A DNA stretch of 50,400 bases from PVC group bacterium (GTDB lineage Bacteria; Omnitrophota; Gorgyraeia; B26-G9). The notes under the pieces are model-generated. The model worked only from the letters and a program-made list of their open reading frames with translations, was not told the origin of the DNA and ran no database searches. Numbering within the stretch: the stretch's first letter is position 1; each line of letters starts with the position of its first letter. The stretch is taken from contig JAAEQR010000099.1 of the NCBI GenBank assembly GCA_024231215.1, forward strand, positions 1-50,400, read 5' to 3'. Of this stretch, positions 8,989 through 16,885 are shown piece after piece. The position numbers were made by a program, and so were the translations under genes.

Positions 8989-10602
8989 ATGAGGAGAAAA
9001 ACACTTACTATTCTATTTGCCGACGTGCAGGGGTATACTATGCGTACTGCGCGTCAAACAAGAGAGCAGAACGAACAGTTTATAAATGAAATACGTTCCT
9101 TCATAAAAAGTCACACAGAGAAGGCTGGTGTTAATTTTGTCAAGTCTCTGGGGGATGGATTTCTTCTGACTTTTGAATCTCCAACCGACGCGGTTGTTTG
9201 TGGGCAGGAAATACAAGCACAGATAAAACAACGTAACTCCAACCTAACCGACCGGTTTAATGCTATCCGCTTTCGCATCGGGATAAGTACAGGCGAAGTA
9301 AACATTGATGATAACGGTGACGTATACGGCAATGCCGTAAACATCGCCGCCCGCATCCAAGCGTTTGCCAGCCCAAGCGATGTTTTTATCTCAGAATCAA
9401 CCTATCTCGCCATGAACCGATCCGAAGTAAACGTCATGGATTTAGGCCCCCAGAAATTTAAAAATGTTTTACATGACGTAAGGGTTTATAGAGTTCTGCA
9501 TGGCAGACCAGACATGGACGACTTTTCCTCTGAGATGTCTGAAAAAAAATCATCTTTGCCAACGATATTTTTTACCTTTATAATTATCCTTCTAGTTGCA
9601 CTCGTTCTGCTATTCATATTTCACGAACCCACACAACAATTATTTCGCAACAAACAAACTCAGAACACATCCGAAGAAATTACACAACTTATGAATGAAG
9701 GCAACTATCGCGCTGCCATTGATCTAGCAAAAAAATCCTTGGAGGAAAATCCCGCTGAAGTTCATTTATACGCAGCTATCGGGGAAGCTTATCTGAAGCT
9801 AAGAAACTACGCTAAGGCGGAAGACTATTTGCAGGAAGCAATAGATCTGAATTCAAAAGATGCTATGCCGTTTTTTAACATAGCACTCGTATTTGAAGAA
9901 ACAGCAAGATATAATGATGCGCTCCTTACTCTCGGTATATACATCAATAAAGAAGCTAACGAATTCAAAAAGAAAAAAGCATTGCAGATGATGCATGACA
10001 TTGAAAACAAAAAAGTTGCAACCAGGGCAGCCGAAGAACACAAAGAAAAAGATCGTCTCGAACGCGAAAACAGAGAACGTGCATTACAAGAAAGGGAACG
10101 TGAGCTCAGAGCTCGGGAACAACTCGAACGAGAAGAACGCGCCCGCACAATTGAAGAAAAAGAGTTGGATCTGGAACGACAACAGTTAAAAATTGAATTC
10201 CAGCAACAGAAACAATCAATCCAGCAACAGTCATCTCAAAAATTCGCCGATCAAGAGGCACAATTAAATCAACTCGTCAGAGACGGAGATTTTGACGAAG
10301 TAACAGAATTAGGCGAGAAGATGCTAAAGAAAGACCCTCATAATATAAAATTACGCGGTATTGTTAGCGACGCATATTTAAAAGTACGTGATTACTACCG
10401 GGCAAAACAACACATGCAGCAAGCTATTAATAAGCGTCCAGGGAGAGCTAACCTCTACGCTAAAATGGCCGTGATACATGAAAAAGCTGCGGAATACGAA
10501 GAAGCTATTGATATGCTAAATGAATACATTGCCCGCGAAACAAGCGGCTATAAAATAGAACAAGCCGTAAAAATGATTAACCGCTTAAAAGAAAAACTAT
10601 AA
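8989..10602 (+). CDS. Class III adenylate/guanylate cyclase with TPR tail
   Basis: 537 residues. Residues 5-180 are a class III cyclase catalytic domain with metal-binding Asp residues in LFADVQGYT and KSLGDGFLLTF and the transition-state motif VYGNAVNIAARIQ. It should make cAMP or cGMP; the substrate cannot be called from sequence. One membrane helix (about 187-208) follows. Beyond it are TPR-like repeats (about 230-335), a highly charged Glu/Arg coiled coil (about 345-410) and more TPRs to the end. The catalytic domain precedes the helix, so the TPR part is predicted on the other side of the membrane. The start is fixed because the next in-frame ATG would remove the first metal site. Confidence 0.9.
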   Translation: MRRKTLTILFADVQGYTMRTARQTREQNEQFINEIRSFIKSHTEKAGVNFVKSLGDGFLLTFESPTDAVVCGQEIQAQIKQRNSNLTDRFNAIRFRIGISTGEVNIDDNGDVYGNAVNIAARIQAFASPSDVFISESTYLAMNRSEVNVMDLGPQKFKNVLHDVRVYRVLHGRPDMDDFSSEMSEKKSSLPTIFFTFIIILLVALVLLFIFHEPTQQLFRNKQTQNTSEEITQLMNEGNYRAAIDLAKKSLEENPAEVHLYAAIGEAYLKLRNYAKAEDYLQEAIDLNSKDAMPFFNIALVFEETARYNDALLTLGIYINKEANEFKKKKALQMMHDIENKKVATRAAEEHKEKDRLERENRERALQERERELRAREQLEREERARTIEEKELDLERQQLKIEFQQQKQSIQQQSSQKFADQEAQLNQLVRDGDFDEVTELGEKMLKKDPHNIKLRGIVSDAYLKVRDYYRAKQHMQQAINKRPGRANLYAKMAVIHEKAAEYEEAIDMLNEYIARETSGYKIEQAVKMINRLKEKL

Positions 10603-10721
10603 GAACCTTTTACAATTTCTCCCCTTTAAAATTCCCTTAGCTTTTTGTCTTGTGCGAATGGTTACATTTGATTACGCTGGAGTGCGGTGAATACTGACTA
10701 GAATGGGCACCGTTTGGGCAC

Positions 10722-10756
10722 TGAAAAGGGAAAATGCCAAGCATTATCCCTTTTCA
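10722..10756. terminator. Strong hairpin between convergent genes
   Basis: TGAAAAGGGA (10722-10731) pairs with TCCCTTTTCA (10747-10756), then AATGC pairs with GCATT after one A-A mismatch, leaving a 3-nt loop. It lies between the cyclase gene and the CEC peptide gene and can serve both, although no separate U-run follows. Confidence 0.65.
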
Positions 10757-10781
10757 CCTAACTGTCTCAACTCATTAATTA

Positions 10782-10904
10782 TTAACATTCACATTGCGAG
10801 CATTCACATGGAGCACATTCACAGCTATCTGTTTCTGCCTGCACCATATTCATTCCTGCAAACATAACAACCACTATAAACAAACTTACAATAAAAATCT
10901 TCAT
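10782..10904 (-). CDS. 40-residue exported Cys-rich CEC-repeat peptide
   Basis: The gene starts at ATG 10904, preceded by AGGAGA 7 nt upstream. A signal peptide (MKIFIVSLFIVVVMFAGMNM, then VQA) is followed by a mature tail of about 17 residues containing three CEC motifs: CECAPCECSQCEC, six cysteines in 13 residues. Such density suggests metal binding (metallothionein-like) in the periplasm or at the surface. It begins 16 nt after the stop of a CsoR-type repressor and shares its promoter, which supports a role in copper or other thiophilic metal handling. It is below usual gene-calling limits. I know no named family for it. The metal role is inference. Confidence 0.7.
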   Translation of the reverse strand: MKIFIVSLFIVVVMFAGMNMVQAETDSCECAPCECSQCEC

Positions 10905-10920
10905 ACCAGTCTCCTTTTCT

Positions 10921-11193
10921 TTACATCTTTTTGAGTAATTTAAAAATCTCTTCGAGCTTTCTATCTTTCTCAGCTGCTGACTTACCGCGTACTGCATTAA
11001 CAACACAGTTTTCAATGTGTTTTTGCAATATATTTCTTTCAATTCTCGAAAGAGCTGCTTTTGCTGCCTGCACCTGGGTCAGGATATCAACACAGTATTT
11101 TCTATCCTCAACCATTCTCTGGATACCTCTAATTTGCCCTTCTATTCTTTTTAACGAAATCACACTTTCATTATGATCAGGAAATTTATTCAT
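10921..11193 (-). CDS. csoR: CsoR/RcnR-family metal-sensing repressor, CsoR type
   Basis: 90 residues, the usual length, all-helical. The signature RIEGQIRGIQRMVED near the N-terminus and CVDILTQVQAAKAAL place it in the CsoR/RcnR/FrmR family. The sensing residues are Cys34, His59 and Cys63, spaced as in the Cu(I)-binding C-H-C site of CsoR, and not the H-C-H-H set of RcnR or the two-Cys-only set of CstR. AGGAG precedes the start. Its promoter contains a perfect palindrome with a C6/G6 centre, the typical operator form of this family, so it should autorepress and be released by metal. It is the first gene of an operon with the CEC peptide. Confidence 0.9.
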   Translation of the reverse strand: MNKFPDHNESVISLKRIEGQIRGIQRMVEDRKYCVDILTQVQAAKAALSRIERNILQKHIENCVVNAVRGKSAAEKDRKLEEIFKLLKKM

Positions 11194-11214
11194 CGTCCTC
11201 TCCTTTCAATTTAA

Positions 11215-11244
11215 AGTATACCATACCCCCCTATGGTATGTCAA
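11215..11244 (-). promoter_or_regulatory. csoR promoter with embedded palindromic operator
   Basis: On the minus strand the -35 TTGACA (11244-11239) and -10 TATACT (11220-11215) are 18 nt apart. Between them ATACCATA and TATGGTAT (11218-11225 and 11232-11239) form a perfect 8-bp inverted repeat around a run of six C/G. This matches the ATACC-G-run-GGTAT style of CsoR/FrmR-type operators, and binding there would block polymerase. Confidence 0.85.
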
Positions 11245-11408
11245 GTGCCCTACTAAACAATCAGTCTGTGTTTATTCTTTTAGGAATAGTTTTATTGGAT
11301 ATTCTCTTTAGCATATACTATTTAAGCACTAAAAATTGCCTCCCCATGTTGGACGAGTTTAGAAGCTGGTGTTTAACCAGAGAGACTCCTGTATATTATG
11401 AAAACTGC

Positions 11409-12020
11409 TTACTTTAACTCAGAGAGTTCTATCACAACAACATCCTCTATTGCTCCGCCGCCTAATTGCCTTGTTGAACCAGGAATAATAACCTTATCTG
11501 TGTATACTTCTATATTTCCACCATATCTATCCCCAAGCGAATATGTACCTAAAATTGTCAAAATTAGCTGTTTTTCCTTTTTATCTTCCCAAAACATCTC
11601 ATCCTCAGAAAAACGCAAAAACATTAAATCCATATATAGCCCGGTTCCACCGCCATTTGCCCCTGTTTCAACAACATGAATATCATCCCCCATTACACCC
11701 AGCCAGCGATAATAAAAAGCCTCATAAGCCGTATAGACTTCCTTCTCCTCTGTCTCTTCTGCAAATAACCAGCCATTACGAGTTTGAATTTCATCTGATT
11801 GATACTGATTTGTACCAAATGATGCTGAAACATCAACAGACTTTGTTATAGGCGGGCAATAGTCGGAACACCAGTTTGAAAATTCTCTGATCAGAAAAGG
11901 ATGGATAGGCTTGTTTTTATAAGTAAATGTGTTATTAGCTTCAGATAACTTCTCGCTTGCCATTATAGAGGATGTAACCACAACTGAAAACAACAAAAAC
12001 AATAATACTATTTTTTTCAT
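11409..12020 (-). CDS. Secreted protein of unknown function behind a structured leader
   Basis: 203 residues from ATG 12020, which has AGGAGGTGC six bases upstream; longer in-frame starts would run into the leader terminator. A signal peptide (MKKIVLLFLLFSVVVTSSIMA) is followed by about 180 residues with a CSDYC pair and a Gly-rich stretch (ETGANGGGTGLYMDLMFLR). The C-terminal part looks beta-rich (LGTYSLGDRYGG). I recognise no family. Its 5' region near the start (ACAAAGCACAAGGAGG) resembles that of the 240-residue secreted protein at 40,271-40,993, and its leader is a near copy of the leader at 41.3 kb. It may therefore belong to an older island remnant outside the present 24-nt repeat. Confidence 0.75.
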   Translation of the reverse strand: MKKIVLLFLLFSVVVTSSIMASEKLSEANNTFTYKNKPIHPFLIREFSNWCSDYCPPITKSVDVSASFGTNQYQSDEIQTRNGWLFAEETEEKEVYTAYEAFYYRWLGVMGDDIHVVETGANGGGTGLYMDLMFLRFSEDEMFWEDKKEKQLILTILGTYSLGDRYGGNIEVYTDKVIIPGSTRQLGGGAIEDVVVIELSELK

Positions 12021-12063
12021 CTCGCACCTCCTTGTGCTTTGTAGGTTAAAGTAATCATTAAAC

Positions 12064-12187
12064 AAAAAACCTTCCTCTGTTTTCACCAGGGAAGGTTTTA
12101 CTTTTTTAACGTCCGGGATTTATTCCTTCTTAACTCGGGACTTTTTAACTATATTTTTAGTTTACTCCTGTCCTTAATCCATGTCAA
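12064..12187 (-). promoter_or_regulatory. Promoter plus structured attenuator leader (copy 1)
   Basis: On the minus strand TTGACA (12187-12182) and TAAACT (12164-12159) are 17 nt apart. The transcript then carries three GTTAARAAG-like repeats and a GUCC...GGAC core. It ends in a hairpin with arms AAAACCTTCC (12099-12090) and GGAAGGTTTT (12075-12066) plus a U-run, 43 nt before the start at 12020. A near copy lies at 41,269-41,393. The upstream GAAGG can pair with CCUUC of the terminator, which gives a possible antiterminator. No known riboswitch class is recognised. Confidence 0.7.
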
Positions 12188-12210
12188 GGCTCAAAATTTC
12201 TCAGTTTTCA

Positions 12211-12234
12211 TGGCGGAGAGTGAAGGATTCGAAC
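12211..12234 (-). repeat. Island attachment site: copy of tRNA-Ser 3' end
   Basis: These 24 nt are identical to 41,653-41,676, the T-arm, acceptor 3' strand and CCA of the tRNA-Ser gene, in the same orientation. The rest of a tRNA is absent. This is the expected distal direct repeat left by site-specific integration into a tRNA 3' end. Confidence 0.85.
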
Positions 12235-12290
12235 ATCACCAGTTATAACCTCTACATTTTGCAACAGTTAACATGTGTTGGCTATTAAAT

Positions 12291-12307
12291 TATACAAGAA
12301 TTACACA
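12291..12307 (+). repeat. Putative recombinase arm site near the left att copy
   Basis: TATACAAGAATTACACA fits the 17-nt pattern TAYRCARGAATTAYRCA, two TAYRCA hexamers 11 nt apart. It starts 57 nt beyond the att copy, the same distance as the matching site at 14,804 from its att copy. It is the only structure I see in the gap 12,235-12,425. Confidence 0.55.
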
Positions 12308-12425
12308 ATGTTGAAATTATATGCAAACAAATGCACGCTGTAACAACGATGCTTATTAATCAAAAATTTAGTTGGAAAAACTCTGAGCTTAGTTTTATTC
12401 TATGGCCAACTACTTTAAATAAGTA

Positions 12426-12827
12426 TCATTCAATTACATAAACTCCCCACATATTGCCATCTCTTTTAAAATCTTCTTTATTTTCATAAAAAGTTACTTC
12501 TGTCTGTTCAGACCAAAATTTTTCCTTTTGAGCTACTTGCATAAACTTAATAAATTCATATTCTACATCATGAAACTTAGGCAAAGGACGAGAAATAAGC
12601 TCTATAACAATAAAACGTTGCTCTTCTTTAAAAATTTTGTAAGTACTTTCCTGCCCTGATTGCCATTTTAACATTTGGTTATCTATTGCAAGATTCCCAA
12701 AATTTAAATATACCCGGCTTAAAGGCCTCCATACCTTTCCTTTAATTTCTACCTCACAAAAGCCACTGTCAAACAAGCCTAACAAAACTACTATTACAAA
12801 AAAAATAATTCTTAAATATTTTTTCAT
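12426..12827 (-). CDS. Small secreted protein, unknown function
   Basis: 133 residues with a signal peptide (MKKYLRIIFFVIVVLLGLF, then DSGFC). The Cys at the end of the hydrophobic stretch is not in a good lipobox. The mature part has no motif I recognise and ends in a Trp-containing strand (MWGVYVIE). Its ATG overlaps the stop of the upstream 245-residue gene by one base (TAATG), so the two should be translationally coupled and probably work in the same place, outside the cytoplasm. The upstream gene has a paralog at 40.3 kb, but this gene has no partner there, where a SIMPL protein follows instead. Confidence 0.7.
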   Translation of the reverse strand: MKKYLRIIFFVIVVLLGLFDSGFCEVEIKGKVWRPLSRVYLNFGNLAIDNQMLKWQSGQESTYKIFKEEQRFIVIELISRPLPKFHDVEYEFIKFMQVAQKEKFWSEQTEVTFYENKEDFKRDGNMWGVYVIE

Positions 12828-13564
12828 TATATTAATTTACTGATTTTATGCGTTGTATTATCGAAAATAAATTTTTCTCCAGGTTCTCCCGTATCCCTCA
12901 ATTTGATGAAAAGTTTCCCGTCTTTAAATTTAAGATCCTCACACCAGTCATACGAATTGTCAGGCATATATACAATTGCATGTCGATCCTTTACTTTATC
13001 ATACCGATAAACAGGCCCCCTAAAATACGATGCGATCAGATATCGGTCATTTTCTATTTCATCAAGTTCCGTTGATTCACAGGGAATCTTTCCAAGGTAC
13101 TCTGTTATTTTTATCTTTCCATTTTTGACACCTTTATTTTTCATTCGCCACTCAGACAGCTCAAAGCCTCCCTGTTCTTTAATTTTCTTAAATCCTTGCA
13201 TTGCTTTTTGATATTCCCCATTATTAAAATACGACCAAGCAATAACAAAACTCCTTTGGTGAGGGTCTTCGATCTTAATACCGCGAGCTTTAAACGAATC
13301 GACTACCCTCTCTACCCACTCTGATTGATCTTGATCCAAGAAATATCCACCTGAGCCGGAATAAAGACTTATTATTGATCCTTCCAATTCATAAAACTGT
13401 TGCGGAGTTAAAATAGAAATATCAAGAGACATAACTTTCTCTCCAAAATCTCCGTCGTATTTATCAGGGATAGGCTGCTCAGATGAAAAACTTGAGACAG
13501 GTAAAATTAAGACGCTGAACATCAACAATACAATTATTTTTTTAAACATGTTAATTCTTTTCAC
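12827..13564 (-). CDS. Secreted protein, paralog of the protein at 40.3 kb
   Basis: 245 residues with a GTG start, GGAGG 6 nt upstream. The start is supported by its paralog at 40,271-40,993, where the same context reads GGAGGTGTGAGATG. A signal peptide ends near SSFSSE. The body shares long identical blocks with the paralog (EKVMSLDISILTPQQFYELE, IISLYSGSGGYF, KIEDPHQR). A tetratricopeptide-like stretch (FVIAWSYFNNGEYQKAMQGF) and a C-terminal beta-rich part (YMPDNSYDWC, GKLFIKLRDTGEPG) follow. The function is unknown. The gene lies in the short island remnant between two att copies, so it is a duplicate left by related elements. Confidence 0.8.
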   Translation of the reverse strand: MKRINMFKKIIVLLMFSVLILPVSSFSSEQPIPDKYDGDFGEKVMSLDISILTPQQFYELEGSIISLYSGSGGYFLDQDQSEWVERVVDSFKARGIKIEDPHQRSFVIAWSYFNNGEYQKAMQGFKKIKEQGGFELSEWRMKNKGVKNGKIKITEYLGKIPCESTELDEIENDRYLIASYFRGPVYRYDKVKDRHAIVYMPDNSYDWCEDLKFKDGKLFIKLRDTGEPGEKFIFDNTTHKISKLI

Positions 13565-13612
13565 CTCACACCTCCATATTGTCAGGCTACCTTGCTTTTA
13601 GTCATTCTTTGC

Positions 13613-13978
13613 TCAGATTATTCGAGAATTTATGGGCTTACCTTTTGAAAGCTCTACTGGATACTTTTCATTGTTCTTTTTCATTTTTGATTCAACAGCC
13701 TCGCTCAAATCAACACCGAGAACATTACATAAACTAAAAAGATATACGGCTATATCAGCTAATTCGTCCGATATGTCCTGATTTTTTTTAGCATCAGAAT
13801 GTAGTGATCTGGAATCATCTGTGGTCGTCCATTGATAGATTTCCATTAATTCAGAACCTTCAACAGCCAAAGCCATTGATAAATTTTTAGGAGATTGATA
13901 CTGCTCCCAATCCCTATCGTTTACAAATTTTTTAACTATACTTTTTATTTGCTGAATTGTGGTCTTTGAATCACTCAT
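13613..13978 (-). CDS. MazG-like nucleotide pyrophosphohydrolase
   Basis: 121 residues. The motifs RDWEQYQSPKNLSMALAVEG, SELMEIYQW and ISDELADIAVYLFSL match the RS21-C6/dCTPase type of all-alpha NTP pyrophosphohydrolases. The acidic residues of E-x2-E and D-E-x2-D should bind Mg2+. These enzymes cleave (d)NTPs to NMP plus pyrophosphate, sanitising modified or surplus nucleotides. AGGAG precedes the ATG. In an island next to DNA-modification genes it could affect nucleotide pools during phage infection or integration, but that is speculation; the fold and reaction class are secure. Confidence 0.9.
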   Translation of the reverse strand: MSDSKTTIQQIKSIVKKFVNDRDWEQYQSPKNLSMALAVEGSELMEIYQWTTTDDSRSLHSDAKKNQDISDELADIAVYLFSLCNVLGVDLSEAVESKMKKNNEKYPVELSKGKPINSRII

Positions 13979-14055
13979 AAATATCTCCTTTTGATCCTTC
14001 TCGAACTACTCGTTCACCCATATAAGTTAATTGTAACATCTTACCCCCTCTGCTC

Positions 14056-14490
14056 CTACTTTATATCCCCTGGTCCGCTATACACTATCAACTCGTAGTA
14101 TGATCTTAAATCCAATGCTCTTGTCCTAACAAGCGCTTTAAAGTTGGCTGCTCGCATAGGAATATACATCGTACCTATTAGCTTGCCAAATACATTGATA
14201 ATGTTTTGTTTCTCTTTCTCGCGAAATTTTAACCAGGCTTCTTGTGCTTCTATTAATTGTTTTCTCTCTCGGGCATTAAGTTCTTGTTTTAGCAATTCGC
14301 AGAATTTGTTCATTTCCTCTTCCCACATTTCTGTAACTTTTATTGTGGCATTTGCCGTACCCGCGGTTGACAATTCCTGGGCAATAAGATCTGCTTCAAC
14401 CTTATCGATGGGATGTCGATAATTCTCCTGCCCTGCATAACAAAAATTTCCCAATAGTAATAAACAGACAATCCATACCAATGTTCTCAT
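14056..14490 (-). CDS. Secreted LprI-like (DUF1311) protein
   Basis: 144 residues from ATG 14490 (GAGAGG upstream). A signal peptide (MRTLVWIVCLLLLGNFCYA) precedes a helical domain with the DUF1311/LprI hallmark: two helices with LNARERKQLIEAQEAWLKFR. In Mycobacterium an LprI protein inhibits lysozyme, but most members are uncharacterised and the Cys pairs typical of LprI are reduced here (one Cys in FCELL). It lies at the edge of the short island remnant, next to the degenerate att copy at 14,724. I am fairly sure of the family and not of the role. Confidence 0.7.
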   Translation of the reverse strand: MRTLVWIVCLLLLGNFCYAGQENYRHPIDKVEADLIAQELSTAGTANATIKVTEMWEEEMNKFCELLKQELNARERKQLIEAQEAWLKFREKEKQNIINVFGKLIGTMYIPMRAANFKALVRTRALDLRSYYELIVYSGPGDIK

Positions 14491-14655
14491 TATCCCTCTC
14501 CCGTTAACCCAGTTCTGTTGCCTGATTGTTTCGGCTTTATGCAATAATATTAGTATAAAAACTGTTATTGAACAACGCGTTCAAAAATCGTCGGGCTGAT
14601 TTTCTACAGACCTCGGAACAAAAATGTCCAGTCTTTTGAATATTTATGATCTTTC

Positions 14656-14747
14656 TATTATTCCAACTAGTTACTTCACAATTAATGGAAATGCTTAAGG
14701 TTACGTTTTCTATAAAAAAATACTGGCGGGGAATAAAGGATTCTACA
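14656..14747 (-). repeat. Degenerate second att site with conserved flank
   Basis: TGGCGGGGAATAAAGGATTC (14724-14743) matches the tRNA-Ser 3' end at about 20 of 24 positions. The adjoining 68 nt (14,656-14,723) match 41,583-41,652 beside the intact tRNA at roughly 80%, for example AACTAGTTACTTCACAATT and TTAAGGTTAC. This marks an older junction between two related integrated elements. It lies in the 380-nt gap 14,491-14,871. Confidence 0.75.
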
Positions 14748-14803
14748 TCCAATAATTATAAATTGTTTATTTGCTTATAATTAATAACTTCTGCCTCACA
14801 ATC

Positions 14804-14820
14804 TATGCAAGAATTATACA
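14804..14820 (+). repeat. Putative recombinase arm site near the second att copy
   Basis: TATGCAAGAATTATACA fits TAYRCARGAATTAYRCA and starts 57 nt past the att-like sequence ending at 14,747, exactly the spacing seen at the left end. Confidence 0.55.
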
Positions 14821-14871
14821 ACTCTGTTTTTCAACGTCAGACAGGATTCACTCTTTTATAAAGTTTCAATC

Positions 14872-16857
14872 CTACCAATCAAAGCTAAAAGCTAAGACAT
14901 AGTTGCCATCAGGAAAACGCAATTGTGGCCACCAAACAGCCTTTTGTTTCCAGGAAATTTCATTCATCCTATAAATAAATAATGTTGGGGCATCTTTTGG
15001 CGCTAATGCTTCTTCTCCACCAGAAATAATCCCTTGAGTCTCGTGACGGGATTGCCTTATGTCTCTATTGCGAACAACTACTAAGTATGCTTTGTTATGC
15101 CCCAGCTTCTTTATTTGTTCAATGGCTACTAAAAGATTTTTTTCTTCCCATAACTCAATGTCATAATTAGGATCAGGCCTGCAATGCTTAAGCATCTCAA
15201 TAATAAAATCTATTGTGACTTCCGTGAATTGTTTGCCTTGAAATTGAGCTAACTTGTTATCTAAATATTTTGTGTCTTCAACTATTTCTGATGTTCTTAA
15301 TGGATATGACGGATTATAGCTGCGTCCTGCAACATACATACCCAAAGAATTTGGGTCTAAAACATTTCTCCTGGTTGCGTGCAAAGGAGACGAAATATAA
15401 AGACCTTCAAATTCACCTATCGGATGCTGCGACACTAAATCACGAAGAGCTTCTTCCATCTTATGTATTAACTTAAAATGCTCTGCAAGCCTTTCGGGGA
15501 GAAAAAGCCTGATTACAGAAACATCTTTTTCTCTATATCCATACATTCTTGCATGCTGCAATACTGTGTCTGCATTGGGCCTTTTAGGATTTCTTCCATA
15601 ATAACTTACTATTAAATTTTTTATTGTTACTCCTCTACCTAGTTTATTCCCCCCTACAAGCATATTATATGCTGCTTCAAGCTTAATTTCTTCACTTGTC
15701 GTAGCATTTATTAATTGAATGCTTGTTCCAGAAATATAAAATTTTATTTGGTCAACTATTTTATCAAAAGGTGGTAAATTGCTATCGGTTTTACTTAGAT
15801 CATCATAAGCATTCTTTAAATCACTTGTTAATTTTGTATATTTTGCAGTCGATGTATCTTGCAACGTCTTAATTAAGTCTTCTTTAAAACAGCCTAATAA
15901 TGTTTCAATGTATTTATGATCTTTTTGACTTAAACTCACGTGACAAAGAAAAGCATATCCTTCTGCTTCTTTTCTTATTATCTTTACAGTAGCACCAACT
16001 AAGAAAACATATAATGCCTTTCTCAGGCCTCTTGGAACCTTACCTTGAAGGGTAGGCTGATGCGTAGCTTTTAAGGAGTCAACTTCGTGTAAATCCACAT
16101 TTCTTAAAACTTTTTGATCGTCATCAAAGAAAGTTGCTCCACCAACATATCCATCACCAGGATTGCTCAAAACAGTAAACGATGGTCTGTATTTATGATC
16201 TGGCCTTTGTAAAAACAATGCCTGCGGAGTAGCCGTAACTTGCAAATATGTATTAATCGGGAAAAATTCTCTGATCCCTGTTATAACCCTGTTAACCCCA
16301 CTTATTTCACCTAATCTTTTACTCGTCTTGGTGTTGAGGCTTGCCTGATCGGCTTCATCATCTATAATAAGCACCGATAGCCCTTTTGCCCTTGTTGTTT
16401 TCAATGCTTCAAGTAACTTATTTAACCTACTGCTATTCTTAGAGCAAACAATAACAAGAGGAAAGGTTCTTAGGTGCCTTGCAAATTTATTTAGATCTTT
16501 CCAATCTTTTTTCCCCAAAACCGTTGAGCCTCTTAATGTTCTTTTCACTCTTTCAAGTGTCTGTTCATATAAAAGATCGATATCAGAAGTAAGGATTATT
16601 ATGCACTGAAATCCGTTATCTGCAGCCATTGCCGCAGCTACTGTAATTATACTTGTTTTCCCGCTTTGAATTAGCCCGTATAACAATCCATCGCTTGATA
16701 TTTTTGCATCTCCCGCAACAGGATCAACAGAACGCACAATAATTTCTGAGGCCTTATCAGATATTGATTTTAATCCTTCATCAGTCTTTATTGTTCCAGA
16801 CAAAACCCTTAAAACTTCTAACGTATGCGGTCCGTCAGTAATAATTTGTCGTTCCAT
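14872..16857 (-). CDS. Z1-domain P-loop ATPase/helicase of a restriction system
   Basis: 661 residues. The superfamily II-like motifs are a Walker A variant (YGLIQSGKTSII), Walker B (VLIIDDEADQASLN) and motif III (LQVTATPQALFL). The Z1 region follows, with NKLGRGVTIKNLIVSYYGR and ADTVLQHARMYGYR. Z1 proteins are found in restriction-modification clusters with C5 methyltransferases, Vsr and often a MutL/MORC-like ATPase; they are thought to drive DNA remodelling or translocation before cleavage. GGAG lies 8 nt before the ATG. It follows the 139-residue gene by 28 nt, so the two form an operon. No MutL-like gene is seen nearby. Confidence 0.88.
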   Translation of the reverse strand: MERQIITDGPHTLEVLRVLSGTIKTDEGLKSISDKASEIIVRSVDPVAGDAKISSDGLLYGLIQSGKTSIITVAAAMAADNGFQCIIILTSDIDLLYEQTLERVKRTLRGSTVLGKKDWKDLNKFARHLRTFPLVIVCSKNSSRLNKLLEALKTTRAKGLSVLIIDDEADQASLNTKTSKRLGEISGVNRVITGIREFFPINTYLQVTATPQALFLQRPDHKYRPSFTVLSNPGDGYVGGATFFDDDQKVLRNVDLHEVDSLKATHQPTLQGKVPRGLRKALYVFLVGATVKIIRKEAEGYAFLCHVSLSQKDHKYIETLLGCFKEDLIKTLQDTSTAKYTKLTSDLKNAYDDLSKTDSNLPPFDKIVDQIKFYISGTSIQLINATTSEEIKLEAAYNMLVGGNKLGRGVTIKNLIVSYYGRNPKRPNADTVLQHARMYGYREKDVSVIRLFLPERLAEHFKLIHKMEEALRDLVSQHPIGEFEGLYISSPLHATRRNVLDPNSLGMYVAGRSYNPSYPLRTSEIVEDTKYLDNKLAQFQGKQFTEVTIDFIIEMLKHCRPDPNYDIELWEEKNLLVAIEQIKKLGHNKAYLVVVRNRDIRQSRHETQGIISGGEEALAPKDAPTLFIYRMNEISWKQKAVWWPQLRFPDGNYVLAFSFDW

Positions 16858-16885
16858 AACATCTTCTCCACGTTTTCCTAATCAC

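Noticed and set aside
9825..10148. Antisense Ser/Arg/Cys-rich frame over the cyclase coiled coil
   Set aside because: It is the mirror of a low-complexity Glu/Arg region and has no start signals.
12064..12187. Known riboswitch (TPP, SAM, c-di-GMP, preQ1, fluoride, guanidine, ZTP)
   Set aside because: I compared remembered consensus cores with the leader and found no match. A covariance search could still change this.
12211..12240. A second tRNA-Ser gene
   Set aside because: Only the last 24 nt match; the sequence beyond 12,234 lacks anticodon, D-arm and 5' acceptor strand, so it is an att copy.
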